From the NCBI RefSeq assembly GCF_004005845.1, contig NZ_SADE01000003.1, positions 62,001 through 126,000 of the forward strand: DNA of 64,000 nt, written 5' to 3'. The stretch comes from Hwanghaeella grinnelliae. Its GTDB lineage: Bacteria > Pseudomonadota > Alphaproteobacteria > UBA8366 > Aestuariispiraceae. The stretch's first letter is position 1, and each line of letters starts with the position of its first letter. Below are positions 1-9,291 of this stretch, in pieces. The notes beneath the pieces are model-generated. The model ran no database searches. It was not told the origin of the DNA and was given only the letters and a program-made list of their open reading frames with translations. Position numbers and translations under genes: made by a program.

Positions 1-1
1 C

Positions 2-1300
2 ACGGCGGCGGTATTCGTTTTCACTCTGGCATTGTCCTCGTTCGCCTCGTCTGCATGGGCGCAAGACAATCTGGGGGATCCTCCGTCTCCATCCTGGCGA
101 ATTCTGAAACGCGACGCTGAGGGCAGGCCCATCATTCTGGATAAGGGGACCGGTCGGGAACTGGAGGTCGAAAAGACCGAAACGCCGGATGCGACGCCCC
201 CCAGCGAAAGCGAAATAAACAAAATCAGTCCCAGCAATCTGATGCGGGGACAATTGCTTCTGGTGAATCCGGCCCGAAACATCCGGGCACAACTTGAAAA
301 CGACGGCTTCAGGATCCTGGAAGAAATGCGGCTGCACGCAATGGGCGCTGAAGTATGGCGCGTCAGCATCCCGCCAAGCATGAGCGAAAAAGGCGCCCTC
401 CGAAAACTTAAGAAGGACTTCCCGGACCTACTCGTCGATACGAACCAGACATTCGACCTGTCCGCCGGGCGTTTCGGCCCGGATTTTTCCCGGGGTTTTG
501 TCGGCTGGGGTCCCGTCTCGCCGGGCTGCGGCGCGGGTATGAGGATCGGTATGATCGACGGCGCCGTCGATATCAATACGCCTCCACTTCGCAAACAACG
601 TGTCTCTTACGAAGGTTTCAACGCCAAGGATCGCAAGCCCGCTGGGGAGGCGCATGGAACCGCGGTCGCTTCGATGTTGGTCGGACGGCCAGCCGATGCT
701 GATAAGAATATAGGCGGCTTGTTACCCGGTGCCTCCCTCTACGCAGCCGGTATTTTCGAGATGCGCGGCGGCAAGGAGGTCGGAAACCTCGGCAATATGC
801 TGAAAGCGGCGGATTGGCTGCTCAAGAACCGCATCAGCGTCATCAACATGTCCATCGCCGGTGGCGGCAATGGCGTGATGACCTTCGTATTGAACAAGTT
901 GCTGGAAGAGGGTGTCGTCGTGGTCGCCGCCGCGGGAAACAATGGCCCCCGTGCCGAACCTGCCTGGCCGGCCGCCCACCCGAAGGTGATCGCGGTGACC
1001 GCCATCGACAATCAGTTGAACATCTACGAACAGGCGAACCAAGGGGCTTATGTGGACTTTTCCGCGCCGGGCGTGAACCTTGTAACCACGGTACCGGATG
1101 GGTTGAAGCTGCAGAGCGGCACATCATTCGCGTCGCCCTTCATCACAGCCATGGTCGCCATTCATCTTGATGCGGGTTTCCCGACCGACCCCGATCAATT
1201 GCGCGCCAGCCTTAGACGGTACACAAAGGATCTTGGCCAAAGCGGCAAGGACGATGCTTTCGGATGGGGCTTGGTCCGATTGAAACCGACCTGCCGGTAA
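2..1300 (+). CDS. Exported subtilisin-like serine protease (S8 family), 5' end outside window
   Basis: The reading frame is open from the first bases of the window. The first in-frame start-like codon is a TTG at 32, in the middle of a hydrophobic stretch ending A-S-S-A-W-A before Q-D. That looks like a signal peptide cut at Ala, so the true start lies upstream and the protein is exported. Numbered from the TTG, the S8 triad is Asp176 (GMIDGAVD), His208 (EAHGTAVAS) and Ser365 (SGTSFASP), with an oxyanion-type Asn in AAAGNNGP. The roughly 140 residues between signal and catalytic domain have no motif I recognise and may be a pro-region. The gene converges on the M24 peptidase with only 21 bp between the stops. 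The family is clear; the substrate is unknown. Confidence 0.9.
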   Translation, partial: TAAVFVFTLALSSFASSAWAQDNLGDPPSPSWRILKRDAEGRPIILDKGTGRELEVEKTETPDATPPSESEINKISPSNLMRGQLLLVNPARNIRAQLENDGFRILEEMRLHAMGAEVWRVSIPPSMSEKGALRKLKKDFPDLLVDTNQTFDLSAGRFGPDFSRGFVGWGPVSPGCGAGMRIGMIDGAVDINTPPLRKQRVSYEGFNAKDRKPAGEAHGTAVASMLVGRPADADKNIGGLLPGASLYAAGIFEMRGGKEVGNLGNMLKAADWLLKNRISVINMSIAGGGNGVMTFVLNKLLEEGVVVVAAAGNNGPRAEPAWPAAHPKVIAVTAIDNQLNIYEQANQGAYVDFSAPGVNLVTTVPDGLKLQSGTSFASPFITAMVAIHLDAGFPTDPDQLRASLRRYTKDLGQSGKDDAFGWGLVRLKPTCR

Positions 1301-1321
1301 GACGGCACCATCGGTTCGGCG

Positions 1322-3334
1322 TCAGATCGGCCGGGTGGCATTCTCCAACCAAGCCACCGCCTTGGCGTCATCCATCAATTGGGGAGCGACCTTGCGGCGA
1401 ACCTCCGCATGATAGTCATTCAACCAAGCCCGTTCGCTTTCCGTCATCAACGAGACCTCGACCAAATTCAAATCTATCGGTGCGAATGTGATCGTCTCAA
1501 AACCGAGTAACGGTTTTTCTCCCAACCCCTGCCCTTCCAACTCCGTCACCACGACGAGATTCTCGATCCGGATCCCGTATTCCCCGGTCTTATAGAAACC
1601 GGGTTCGTTCGACAGGATCATCCCGGGCTGGAGGGATACGCCGCCGACGCCCTTCGATATCCGTTGCGGTCCTTCATGAACATTCAAATAACTGCCGACG
1701 CCATGGCCCGTTCCGTGATCAAAATCCAGGCCCACCGACCATAGGAACTGCCGTGCGAAACCATCCAACTGACCGCCATTAACGCCCGCCGGAAAGCGCG
1801 CCGTTGCGATGGCGATATGGCCTTTCAGCACACGCGTGAATCGATCCTTCATCTCAGCGGTCGGCTCGCCGATTGCTATTGTGCGCGTGATATCCGTCGT
1901 GCCGTCCAGATACTGCCCACCGGAATCAACGAGATAGAGTTCTCCCGGACGCAACGGGCGGTCGGTTTCCTCCGTCACGCGGTAATGCACAATCGCCCCA
2001 TCCGGTCCGGCACCGGAAATAGTGTCGAAGCTAAGGTCCCTGATCAACGGATCACGAAACCGAAAAGCCTGAAGTTGGTCGGCGGCGGACAACTCCGTGA
2101 CGCCGCCCGCCTCAACGGCTGCTGGCAGCCAAGACAGGAAGCGGGTGACCGCCGCACCGTCTCGTCCATGCGCCGCCCGCGTACCGGCCAGTTCGACATC
2201 GTTCTTGCACGCTTTCGGCAACAGGCAGGGATCACTGTCCTCAACCACCTTGGCGCCACCTTCCAGCAGTTTATCGAAGACAACGGAAGCTGCCGTCGCC
2301 GGATCCGCCCGAACCGCGGCGCCGTCCGCCCCCAAACCAGCCAGGGCATTCGCGAAATCATCGAACGGGCGAACCGCAACACCATTGCCGAGATGATCGG
2401 TCAGACCTGGAAGCAACTTCCTGTCATCAATGAACCAATCGACGGTGGAATCGTCATGAAGGATGGCAAATGACAAAGGCAGCGGACAGCGGCTGACATC
2501 CCCGCCACGAACATTCAGCAACCATGCTATGGAATCACTGGCCGTTATTACGGCCGCTTTCAAGCCATCCTTCTTCAAAACCTCAGACAAGCGTTCGCGT
2601 TTACTGGCGGACGCTTCGCCCGCATAGGCCATGTCGTGCGGCCGCACCGGTGTCAGCGGTGCCGCGGGTTGTGTTTTCCAAACCGCATCGATCGGATTGT
2701 CGTCCAAAGGCACCAATGTGAAACCGGCCTTTTTCGCGGCGCGCTGCAATCCCAACAAGCCGTTGCGCGTATGAAGCCACGGATCAAAGCCAATTTTTTG
2801 ATCAGGTCCGAAGACCTGTTCAAGATAGTCGGGAACCGGTTCCGATACCAAATGACGAACCGTGAACCTTTCCGTGTCGACCTGGTCTTCAACCTGAAGC
2901 GTGTAGCGCCCGTCCACGAAGATCGCTGCCTTGGTTTGCCCAACGACCGCGGCGCCGGCGGAACCGTTGAATCCGGTCAGCCATTCCAACCGGTCGGCCC
3001 TGGCCGGTATATATTCGCCTTGAAACTCGTCGGTGCGGGGTATGACCAAACCGTCCAAACCACGCTCCGCCAGTTCCTTGCGCAATTGATCCAACCGTTC
3101 CGCTGGCGCGGGGCCCGGTCCCAGCCCGGTATCAAGCGACTGCTCCAGTTCGGCCCGGCATTGGTCGAGAGCGTCGCGCGCAGCAGGAGAAAGCCCACCG
3201 CCCAGCAAGTCCATCCATGCCGTATCCAGCTGTCTGGGCCCGGCCACCACCCCTTTCAGGAAGCTTGTCAGGTCCGCGTCGTGAATATCGACGCCGGATT
3301 CACGCAACAAGTTTACGGCTTCGCTGACCGTCAT
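1322..3334 (-). CDS. Aminopeptidase P family protein (Xaa-Pro aminopeptidase, M24B)
   Basis: This is a dinuclear metallopeptidase expected to remove an N-terminal residue in front of proline in the cytoplasm. Two creatinase-like N-terminal domains precede a pita-bread catalytic domain. The metal ligands can be read: Asp in YLVDSGGQYLDG (about 471) and TTDITRT (about 482), His in GTGHGVGSYLNVHEGP (about 541), Glu in LSNEPGFY (about 577) and Glu in RIENLVV (about 592). The length of about 670 residues is that of the long bacterial/eukaryotic-type aminopeptidase P. The frame stays open to 3424, but I chose the ATG at 3334 (MTVSEAVNLL) because GGAG lies about 8 nt upstream. A Crp/Fnr-like palindrome lies about 120 bp upstream. 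Confidence 0.9.
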   Translation of the reverse strand: MTVSEAVNLLRESGVDIHDADLTSFLKGVVAGPRQLDTAWMDLLGGGLSPAARDALDQCRAELEQSLDTGLGPGPAPAERLDQLRKELAERGLDGLVIPRTDEFQGEYIPARADRLEWLTGFNGSAGAAVVGQTKAAIFVDGRYTLQVEDQVDTERFTVRHLVSEPVPDYLEQVFGPDQKIGFDPWLHTRNGLLGLQRAAKKAGFTLVPLDDNPIDAVWKTQPAAPLTPVRPHDMAYAGEASASKRERLSEVLKKDGLKAAVITASDSIAWLLNVRGGDVSRCPLPLSFAILHDDSTVDWFIDDRKLLPGLTDHLGNGVAVRPFDDFANALAGLGADGAAVRADPATAASVVFDKLLEGGAKVVEDSDPCLLPKACKNDVELAGTRAAHGRDGAAVTRFLSWLPAAVEAGGVTELSAADQLQAFRFRDPLIRDLSFDTISGAGPDGAIVHYRVTEETDRPLRPGELYLVDSGGQYLDGTTDITRTIAIGEPTAEMKDRFTRVLKGHIAIATARFPAGVNGGQLDGFARQFLWSVGLDFDHGTGHGVGSYLNVHEGPQRISKGVGGVSLQPGMILSNEPGFYKTGEYGIRIENLVVVTELEGQGLGEKPLLGFETITFAPIDLNLVEVSLMTESERAWLNDYHAEVRRKVAPQLMDDAKAVAWLENATRPI

Positions 3335-3612
3335 GGCACCCGCTCCAATTACTTCGTGAGGACTATCTATATCTTCCGGAAAGCTATGGAAGTCCCGGCC
3401 GGGAGGCAAGCCGGCCGCTGCCAACCAATGGCCGGCGCCACGGGCAGAAGGTGTGATCTATGTCACTTATCGGTGATGCCATACCAAAAACGCATTGCAG
3501 CACTGCGATCTAAGCCCTGGTCATTGGCGCTCCGGCCAGCCATATCACCGTCATTGAAACCGCTGGCGCGTTATGCGCTGAAATTTAAACCTTATAAGAA
3601 TTGAGGTAGATC
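3335..3612. other. Divergent intergenic region between the M24 peptidase and the DUF1127 gene
   Basis: No coding sequence is convincing here; longer frames crossing it are antisense shadows of the peptidase. It must hold the promoters of two divergent genes. The one regulatory motif I can point to is the palindrome at 3452-3467, listed separately. I see no clear -35/-10 pair. Confidence 0.5.
3452..3467. promoter_or_regulatory. Candidate Crp/Fnr-family binding site
   Basis: The sequence TGTGATCTATGTCACT has perfect GTGA-N6-TCAC dyad symmetry, which matches the Crp-type half-sites TGTGA-N6-TCACA except for the last base. It lies about 118 bp from the M24 peptidase start and about 146 bp from the DUF1127 start, so it could serve either gene. 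Seen: the palindrome. Inferred: binding by a Crp/Fnr-family regulator. Confidence 0.4.
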
Positions 3613-3819
3613 ATGGCTCATGTCATTTCTGCCGGTACCGCGCCGGCGAAAAATTCGAATTTCTTCTCCGCTTTCATCGGAAGAATTGTTGAAGCTTATC
3701 AGGATCGTAAAGCGTTTGCCGCGCTTGAATCCCTGGATGACCGCCTGCTGGAAGACGTCGGCCTTAGCCGCGGCGACCTGATCGAATGGCAGTCCTCCGG
3801 CAAGGTTCCGGCCCGCTAA
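3613..3819 (+). CDS. DUF1127 (YjiS-like) small protein
   Basis: A 68-residue protein with the DUF1127 signature near its C-terminus: a helix rich in A/L, then LDDRLLEDVGLSRGDLIEW. DUF1127 proteins are short, basic-helical alphaproteobacterial proteins; some have been tied to RNA binding or phosphate and stress responses, but the role here is unknown. A GAGG lies 7-8 nt before the ATG. The gene stands alone between divergent and convergent neighbours and is followed by a strong stem-loop terminator, so it is probably its own transcription unit. Confidence 0.85.
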   Translation: MAHVISAGTAPAKNSNFFSAFIGRIVEAYQDRKAFAALESLDDRLLEDVGLSRGDLIEWQSSGKVPAR

Positions 3820-3869
3820 TCGATCTTTATAAAGGGACAACAACAGTCCCTTTGCGGTGACTTAGTACC

Positions 3870-3920
3870 ACGCCCCGCAGCCCGCCGAATTCCTCCCTCG
3901 GCATGGTTGCGGGGCGTTTC
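3870..3920 (+). terminator. Rho-independent terminator after the DUF1127 gene
   Basis: A perfect 10-bp stem (3870-3879, ACGCCCCGCA, with 3908-3917) encloses a second 5-bp stem (GCCGA 3884-3888 with TCGGC 3898-3902). It is followed by TTCCGTTTT on the plus strand. It lies between the DUF1127 stop and the convergent prmA stop. The minus-strand side has no T tract, so it mainly serves the DUF1127 transcript. Confidence 0.75.
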
Positions 3921-3952
3921 CGTTTTCAAGGCAACATTCCCGCCGGGATTTT

Positions 3953-4834
3953 TCAGGCCTTGCGGCTCAAGAGCAACGTGGACCAACCGTCCAGGCGCTT
4001 TCGTCCGCGAAGGTAAAGGCCCTGGCGACGGTATGCGGCCAAAACCGCCGTTTCCTGATCTTCAAGCAATCCGGATAGAATCACATCACCGCCCGGCGCC
4101 ACGACTCGTGCGATGCCAGGAGCCAGCCTCTGAAGCGGGCCTGCCAGGATATTTGCGATGACCAGATCATAGGCGCCTGGCCGGTTAAGCTCACGCCTGT
4201 CCAGGCCATCGCTGACAACCGGCCGGACGCGGGTTTGCAAACGGTTGATGCGGCAATTTTCGATCGACACCGCAACTGCGTCCGGATCGATGTCACTGGC
4301 GGTCAACTGCGTCGCCTTGGACGCCAAAGCCGTCGCGATCGCCAAAATTCCCGTGCCGCAACCGAGATCGAGTGCCGTAGCCACCCGCCGACGTTTCAGC
4401 ACCGCTTCGATCATCAGAAGGCACCCTTTCGTGGTGCCATGCTCACCGGTGCCGAAAGCCATCCCGGCATCCATGCAGATCGACAAGCTACCAGCAGGAA
4501 CCTTGCCGTCGAAATGGGAGGGATAGACGAAAAAGCGCCCGGCCCGTATCGGTGTGAAGCTCTTCTGGTTTTCTGAAACCCAATCGATCTGCGGTACAGG
4601 CCCCGCCACGAATTCCGGTGCGGGTATACCGGCAATCCGCGCGCCATCTGAAATGGCCTTTTCGACCAAATCGTAGGGCGGCAGTTCCGTGCAATAGGCC
4701 TCCAAGCGCCAGGTATCGCTGCCCGGTGTTTCGAAGCACGTCACCACAGCGGCGAAGGGTTCCAAGACCAGTTCCATCGGACCGGAGGATTCAGCCGAGG
4801 GCAGTAGGAATTCGATCTTGTACAAGTCGGTCAC
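3953..4834 (-). CDS. prmA: Ribosomal protein L11 methyltransferase
   Basis: PrmA uses S-adenosylmethionine to methylate ribosomal protein L11 in the cytoplasm. The 293-residue protein has the short N-terminal substrate-recognition domain and a class I methyltransferase domain. Motif I is ALDLGCGTGILAIA (about residues 156-169) and the catalytic-loop motif is ANILAGPL (about 228). A GTGEHGTTKGCL segment before motif I is also typical of PrmA. The start overlaps the end of the helicase gene by 4 nt (ATGA), so the two are translationally coupled. No oddities seen. Confidence 0.93.
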   Translation of the reverse strand: MTDLYKIEFLLPSAESSGPMELVLEPFAAVVTCFETPGSDTWRLEAYCTELPPYDLVEKAISDGARIAGIPAPEFVAGPVPQIDWVSENQKSFTPIRAGRFFVYPSHFDGKVPAGSLSICMDAGMAFGTGEHGTTKGCLLMIEAVLKRRRVATALDLGCGTGILAIATALASKATQLTASDIDPDAVAVSIENCRINRLQTRVRPVVSDGLDRRELNRPGAYDLVIANILAGPLQRLAPGIARVVAPGGDVILSGLLEDQETAVLAAYRRQGLYLRGRKRLDGWSTLLLSRKA

Positions 4835-7242
4835 GTGCGTTCCACGAAACCGGCGACCACACGTTTCGTCCCGGCCTTATCGAATTCGATGGTCAAATTG
4901 TCCCCGTCGATCTTCATGATCGTACCGGGACCGAATTTTTGGTGGAAGCAGCGTTCACCCTCACCGAAATCATGGCTTTCGACAATCCTGCTTTCAGCCC
5001 GCCCTTCAATAACCGGCGGTTTGGTCCCGCCCACGCCGCGTTGGCGCAGCCGTTGCCATCCCGGCCCCCCGCCGGCGCTGCGATAGGCCTGTGGATCGGG
5101 GCCATCGGACCGCAAGCTGACATCCGAACCCGCGGACCGGCCCGCACCGTAGCCGCCGGAATAGCCCCCACCATAGATGAAGTCGGCACGGTCTTCCGCA
5201 CTGCCGCCGCCGATACCGGCATAGACGCCCCGGTCGCTTTCGACCTCGACAAAGTCCTGCGGCAATTCGTCTATGAAACGCGACGGAATGGCGCTGGTCC
5301 ATTGGCCGTGAATGCGCCGGTTGGCCGCGAAGGAGATAAAGGCGCGTTTCCGTGCCCGGGTAAGACCGACATAGGCCAAGCGTCGCTCTTCTTCCAAGCC
5401 CGCCATGCCATTTTCGTCCATCGTCCGTTGACTGGGGAACAAACCTTCTTCCCAGCCGGGCAGGAAAATGACATCGAACTCAAGACCCTTCGCCGCGTGC
5501 AGGGTCATCAAGCTGACCTGCTCTTCATCGCTTCTGTCCTCGTTATCCATCACCAAACTGACATGTTCCAGAAATTCGCCCAGCGTCGCGAATTCCTCCA
5601 TCGCGACGGTCAGTTCCTTCAGGTTTTCAAGCTTGCCCGGTGCCTCCGGCTTCTTCGATTGCTGCCACATCAGCGTATAGCCGGACTCGTCCAGGATCGT
5701 TTCGGTGAGTTCGACCTGACCGATTCCGTCAGCCATGGAACGCCAGCGGTCGAAGTCATTCAAAATGCCGGTAAGCGCATTCCGCGCCTGTGGCTTCAAT
5801 TCGTCGGTCTGGACCAATTGTCGTGCCGCGAAATACATCGGATCTCCGGTACGCCGTTGCAGGTCATGTATCGCCTGCTCGGTCGCCTTGCCGATCTTGC
5901 GGGCGGGCTTGTTGATGATGCGTTCCAGCGCAAGGTCGTCCGCCGGTTGAGCGACAACGCGCAGGTAGGCGATCGCATCCCGGATTTCCTCACGTTCATA
6001 AAACCGCGCCCCCCCGATCACTTTATAGGGAATACCGAGGGTGATCAGGCGTTCTTCGAATTCGCGGGTCTGGAAACCGGCCCGCACCAGGATGGCCATT
6101 TCATCCAAGCTGACGCGTTTACGATGTTGGGTCTCGATCTCGTCGCCGACCTGTCGGGCCTCTTCTTCGCCATCCCAGACGCCCCGCACACGGACAGGCT
6201 CGCCATCCTCCTCGTCGGTCCACAGGGTCTTACCCAAACGGCCTTCATTCTTGGCGATCAAGCCCGATGCAGCACCGAGGATATGCGGCGTCGAACGGTA
6301 GTTCCGTTCCAACCGAACCACGGCCGCGCCGGGAAAATCCTTTTCGAACCGCAGGATGTTGCCCACTTCCGCGCCGCGCCAGCCATAGATGGACTGATCG
6401 TCATCACCGACGCAGCAGATGTTCTTGTTCTTCTGCGCCAACAGGCGGAGCCACAGATACTGGGACACGTTGGTGTCTTGATATTCATCGACCAGACAAT
6501 ACCGGAACATCCGCTGATACTGTTCCAGCACATCGGGATGCTTGGTGAAGATCGTCAAGTTGTGCAGCATGAGGTCACCGAAATCAGCTGCATTCAGCGT
6601 GATGAGGCGTTCCTGATACTGGCGATAGATGTCGACGGCCTTGCCGTTGACAAGGTCACCAGCCTCACCGGCGCCAACGCGGTCCGGCGCCAATCCCTTA
6701 TCCTTCCAACGCTGGATGACATGAATCAGCATCCGGGCCGGCCATCGCTTTTCGTCCACGTGTTCCGCTTGAAGGATCTGCTTCAGCAGACGGATCTGGT
6801 CGTCCGTATCCAAAATGGTGAAGCTGGGCTTCAAGCTCACCAATTCGGCGTGCCGGCGTAATATGCGCGCTGCCAGGGCATGGAAGGTGCCAAGCCACAT
6901 GCCTTCGGTCGTCCCGCCCACCAATTCGGCCACGCGTTCGCGCATTTCGCGCGCGGCCTTGTTGGTGAAGGTGACGCATAGAATTTGATACGGCCTGGCC
7001 TTACCCTGATGAATCAAATGGGCCAGACGCGTCGTGAGCACCCGTGTCTTGCCCGTTCCGGCACCGGCCAGCACCAACAGGGGTCCGTCAAGCGTATCGA
7101 CCGCCTTGCGCTGCGCTTCGTTCAAACGCTCCAGCCAGGGCGGCGGGCCCGCACGCGGATGTGCAGGCGCAGGGCCTTGCGGCGCGCCGGGCACACCCAA
7201 ATCGTCATAAGCCAAGGGGTCGTCAGAAAAGCTGTCGGACAT
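4831..7242 (-). CDS. uvrD: UvrD/PcrA/Rep-type ATP-dependent DNA helicase
   Basis: A superfamily 1A 3'-5' DNA helicase for nucleotide-excision and mismatch repair and replication restart. The 803 residues carry the motifs in order: Walker A AGAGTGKT (59-66), the GTFHALAARILRRH motif Ia/Ib region, Walker B VDEYQDTN, motif III GDDDQSIYGWRGA, motif IV ERNYRS, LMTLHAAKGLEFDVIFLPG and VGLTRAR. A Gly/Tyr-rich linker precedes a C-terminal domain ending in a PcrA-type FHQKFGPGTI segment. It is first in a two-gene unit with prmA. PcrA and UvrD cannot be told apart here; the symbol follows Gram-negative usage. Confidence 0.92.
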   Translation of the reverse strand: MSDSFSDDPLAYDDLGVPGAPQGPAPAHPRAGPPPWLERLNEAQRKAVDTLDGPLLVLAGAGTGKTRVLTTRLAHLIHQGKARPYQILCVTFTNKAAREMRERVAELVGGTTEGMWLGTFHALAARILRRHAELVSLKPSFTILDTDDQIRLLKQILQAEHVDEKRWPARMLIHVIQRWKDKGLAPDRVGAGEAGDLVNGKAVDIYRQYQERLITLNAADFGDLMLHNLTIFTKHPDVLEQYQRMFRYCLVDEYQDTNVSQYLWLRLLAQKNKNICCVGDDDQSIYGWRGAEVGNILRFEKDFPGAAVVRLERNYRSTPHILGAASGLIAKNEGRLGKTLWTDEEDGEPVRVRGVWDGEEEARQVGDEIETQHRKRVSLDEMAILVRAGFQTREFEERLITLGIPYKVIGGARFYEREEIRDAIAYLRVVAQPADDLALERIINKPARKIGKATEQAIHDLQRRTGDPMYFAARQLVQTDELKPQARNALTGILNDFDRWRSMADGIGQVELTETILDESGYTLMWQQSKKPEAPGKLENLKELTVAMEEFATLGEFLEHVSLVMDNEDRSDEEQVSLMTLHAAKGLEFDVIFLPGWEEGLFPSQRTMDENGMAGLEEERRLAYVGLTRARKRAFISFAANRRIHGQWTSAIPSRFIDELPQDFVEVESDRGVYAGIGGGSAEDRADFIYGGGYSGGYGAGRSAGSDVSLRSDGPDPQAYRSAGGGPGWQRLRQRGVGGTKPPVIEGRAESRIVESHDFGEGERCFHQKFGPGTIMKIDGDNLTIEFDKAGTKRVVAGFVERT

Positions 7243-7341
7243 GTCCGTTTCTATATAGCGAGTCGGACAGGATCCATCCAGCCGAAGCCGTCGAACTTCC
7301 CGTCATTCTTCGCAGGAAAAATCTGCAGAAGGGCCGGCCCG

Positions 7342-9096
7342 TCAGGTTCGGGTTTCCTGAACGGCGCGGTGATAAGCGCTGAGGACATCACGTTCGTGCA
7401 AGACGCCCAATAGCTTCTTTGCACCGGCTTCCTGAATCACCGCGACATGTTCTTCACCGCATTTCTCCAATAGATCCATCGCGCGTCCCAAATCGTCACC
7501 GATTTTCACATAGGGCGCGCCGCGGCGTGCGACATCGACCGCAGTCATCGCCTCGTCATTGCTGCTGTCGAAAGCGTATTCCTTCATATCACGGAGCATG
7601 ACGGTACCGACCAAGCCGCCTTCCTTGTCGATAACGAAAAGCTCTCCATAAGGGACCGCGCCCAATTTCTTCCTGACTTCGGCCAAGCTGGCGGTATCCA
7701 AAATGGCGTGGTGGTCCTTCCGCATGATGTTCGCAACCCGGTAGGACCGCATGACCAGCGCCTCACGCCCGCCGATTAAACTGACGCCGCGTTGCGCCAA
7801 TTGCCAGGTGAAGAAGGAATAACCGAAGGTCAGCTGCGTGACTTGTGAGGATATGACCGTCGCGATCATCACACCGATTGTAAGCTCGTAATCCCCGGTC
7901 AATTCGAAGACCATCAGGATGGTGCTCATCGGCGCGCCAAGCACGGCCCCCGCTACCGCCCCCATGCCGACCAAGGTATAAGCCCCATGCCCGGATGAAA
8001 GTTGCGGAAGAACAATCGTTGCGATCACCCCGAACGCACCACCGACCATCGCTCCGATGAATAGTGAGGGAGAAAACACACCACCGCCCGCACCGCTGCC
8101 AATGGTTACCGCGGTAGCCGCCGTTTTCAGAACCGCCAAGGTGATCAGCATCTGAAGAGGCAAAACCTGATTCAAAGCCTCATCCGTCGCCTCATAGCCG
8201 ACGCCCAGCACCTGCGGAAAAAAGATCGCTATCGCGCCGACAACCAGCCCGCCAACTGCCGGGCGCCCCCATGTCGGTATCGGTGATTTTTCGCCGATCC
8301 GGCGGACGACGCCGATTGACCAAGTGAAGCTGGTCGCCGCGACCGCACTGACCAAGCCAAGAAGTGCGAAGGCTGGAAATTCCCAAAACGACACAATTTC
8401 GTGCGACGGAATGATGAAGGCTGGAAAGTCACCAAAATAAATGCGGCACACGATGGTACCTGTAACAGACGCGATCACGACCGGGGCAAATGCGGTCAGG
8501 GCGTAGTTTCCCATGACCACTTCCAGCGCAAAGAACACCCCTGCAATCGGGGCATTGAAAGACGCCGCCACGCCAGCGGCCACACCACACCCCAAAATGG
8601 TCTGTCGCTGCGTTCGGTCCAAATGCAAGATATTGGAAAACAAGGCGCTCAAACACGCCGCCAAATGGACAACGGGCCCTTCCCGCCCCGCGGACCCGCC
8701 ACTGCCAATCGTAATCGCGCTGACCAAGGCGGCCGTAAAACCGGTCTTATACTGTAACTCACCGCCTTTCAGGGCTTCCGCTTCGATGACATCGGCGACG
8801 CCTTGATTCTGACGGTTAGGCTGCAGCCAATAGATGATCAGACCGACCGCAAGGCCACCGCCCGTGGTGACCCCCAGGATGTGCCACCAAGCTATGCCCG
8901 CCATATGGCTATGCACCATTTCGGACGAAAAGCCATAAAACAACAATTGGAAGAACGCGATTGCCTCACGGAACACGATAGCCGCACCGCCGCCGATCAA
9001 ACCGACCGCCACTGCCAAGGCAGACAGCACCAGTTGCTCGTGGCGGCCAACCCGTCCGAGTCTTTCAAGAACCTCTCCCGGGCGCAGTAGCGTCAC
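7342..9096 (-). CDS. CLC-family chloride channel/transporter with C-terminal CBS pair
   Basis: An inner-membrane CLC anion transporter. About 440 residues of many hydrophobic segments carry the family marks GSGGSAGREGP (about residue 132, with the gating Glu) and GGVFSPSLFIGAMVG. A tandem CBS domain pair of about 130 residues follows in the cytoplasm. The first selectivity motif is GSGGS rather than GSGIP, as is common in the CBS-containing bacterial branch. I chose the GTG at 9096 because GGAGG precedes it by 7 nt; an ATG upstream is out of frame. Whether it is a channel or a proton-coupled exchanger cannot be told from sequence. Confidence 0.9.
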   Translation of the reverse strand: MTLLRPGEVLERLGRVGRHEQLVLSALAVAVGLIGGGAAIVFREAIAFFQLLFYGFSSEMVHSHMAGIAWWHILGVTTGGGLAVGLIIYWLQPNRQNQGVADVIEAEALKGGELQYKTGFTAALVSAITIGSGGSAGREGPVVHLAACLSALFSNILHLDRTQRQTILGCGVAAGVAASFNAPIAGVFFALEVVMGNYALTAFAPVVIASVTGTIVCRIYFGDFPAFIIPSHEIVSFWEFPAFALLGLVSAVAATSFTWSIGVVRRIGEKSPIPTWGRPAVGGLVVGAIAIFFPQVLGVGYEATDEALNQVLPLQMLITLAVLKTAATAVTIGSGAGGGVFSPSLFIGAMVGGAFGVIATIVLPQLSSGHGAYTLVGMGAVAGAVLGAPMSTILMVFELTGDYELTIGVMIATVISSQVTQLTFGYSFFTWQLAQRGVSLIGGREALVMRSYRVANIMRKDHHAILDTASLAEVRKKLGAVPYGELFVIDKEGGLVGTVMLRDMKEYAFDSSNDEAMTAVDVARRGAPYVKIGDDLGRAMDLLEKCGEEHVAVIQEAGAKKLLGVLHERDVLSAYHRAVQETRT

Positions 9097-9291
9097 CGGT
9101 CACCTCCGACAGAGCCATACGGCGCGAAGAGACGCGCATGGCTAATTTCCGGCACGGTTTCAAGCGTGCAGAGCCCCGCCTGCACAGGATGCACAAGCAT
9201 TCCAAGACTACAGCATAGGGACGTTAAGGCCGCAAACTCTCTATTCGATTTCATATAGAAACCAATGGAGTATCCGGTGCACGGGAAGTGC

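Noticed and set aside
4618-6861. A long plus-strand open frame (747 codons) antisense to uvrD.
   Set aside because: It lies wholly opposite a strongly supported helicase, has no recognisable motif, and arises from GC-rich codon bias.
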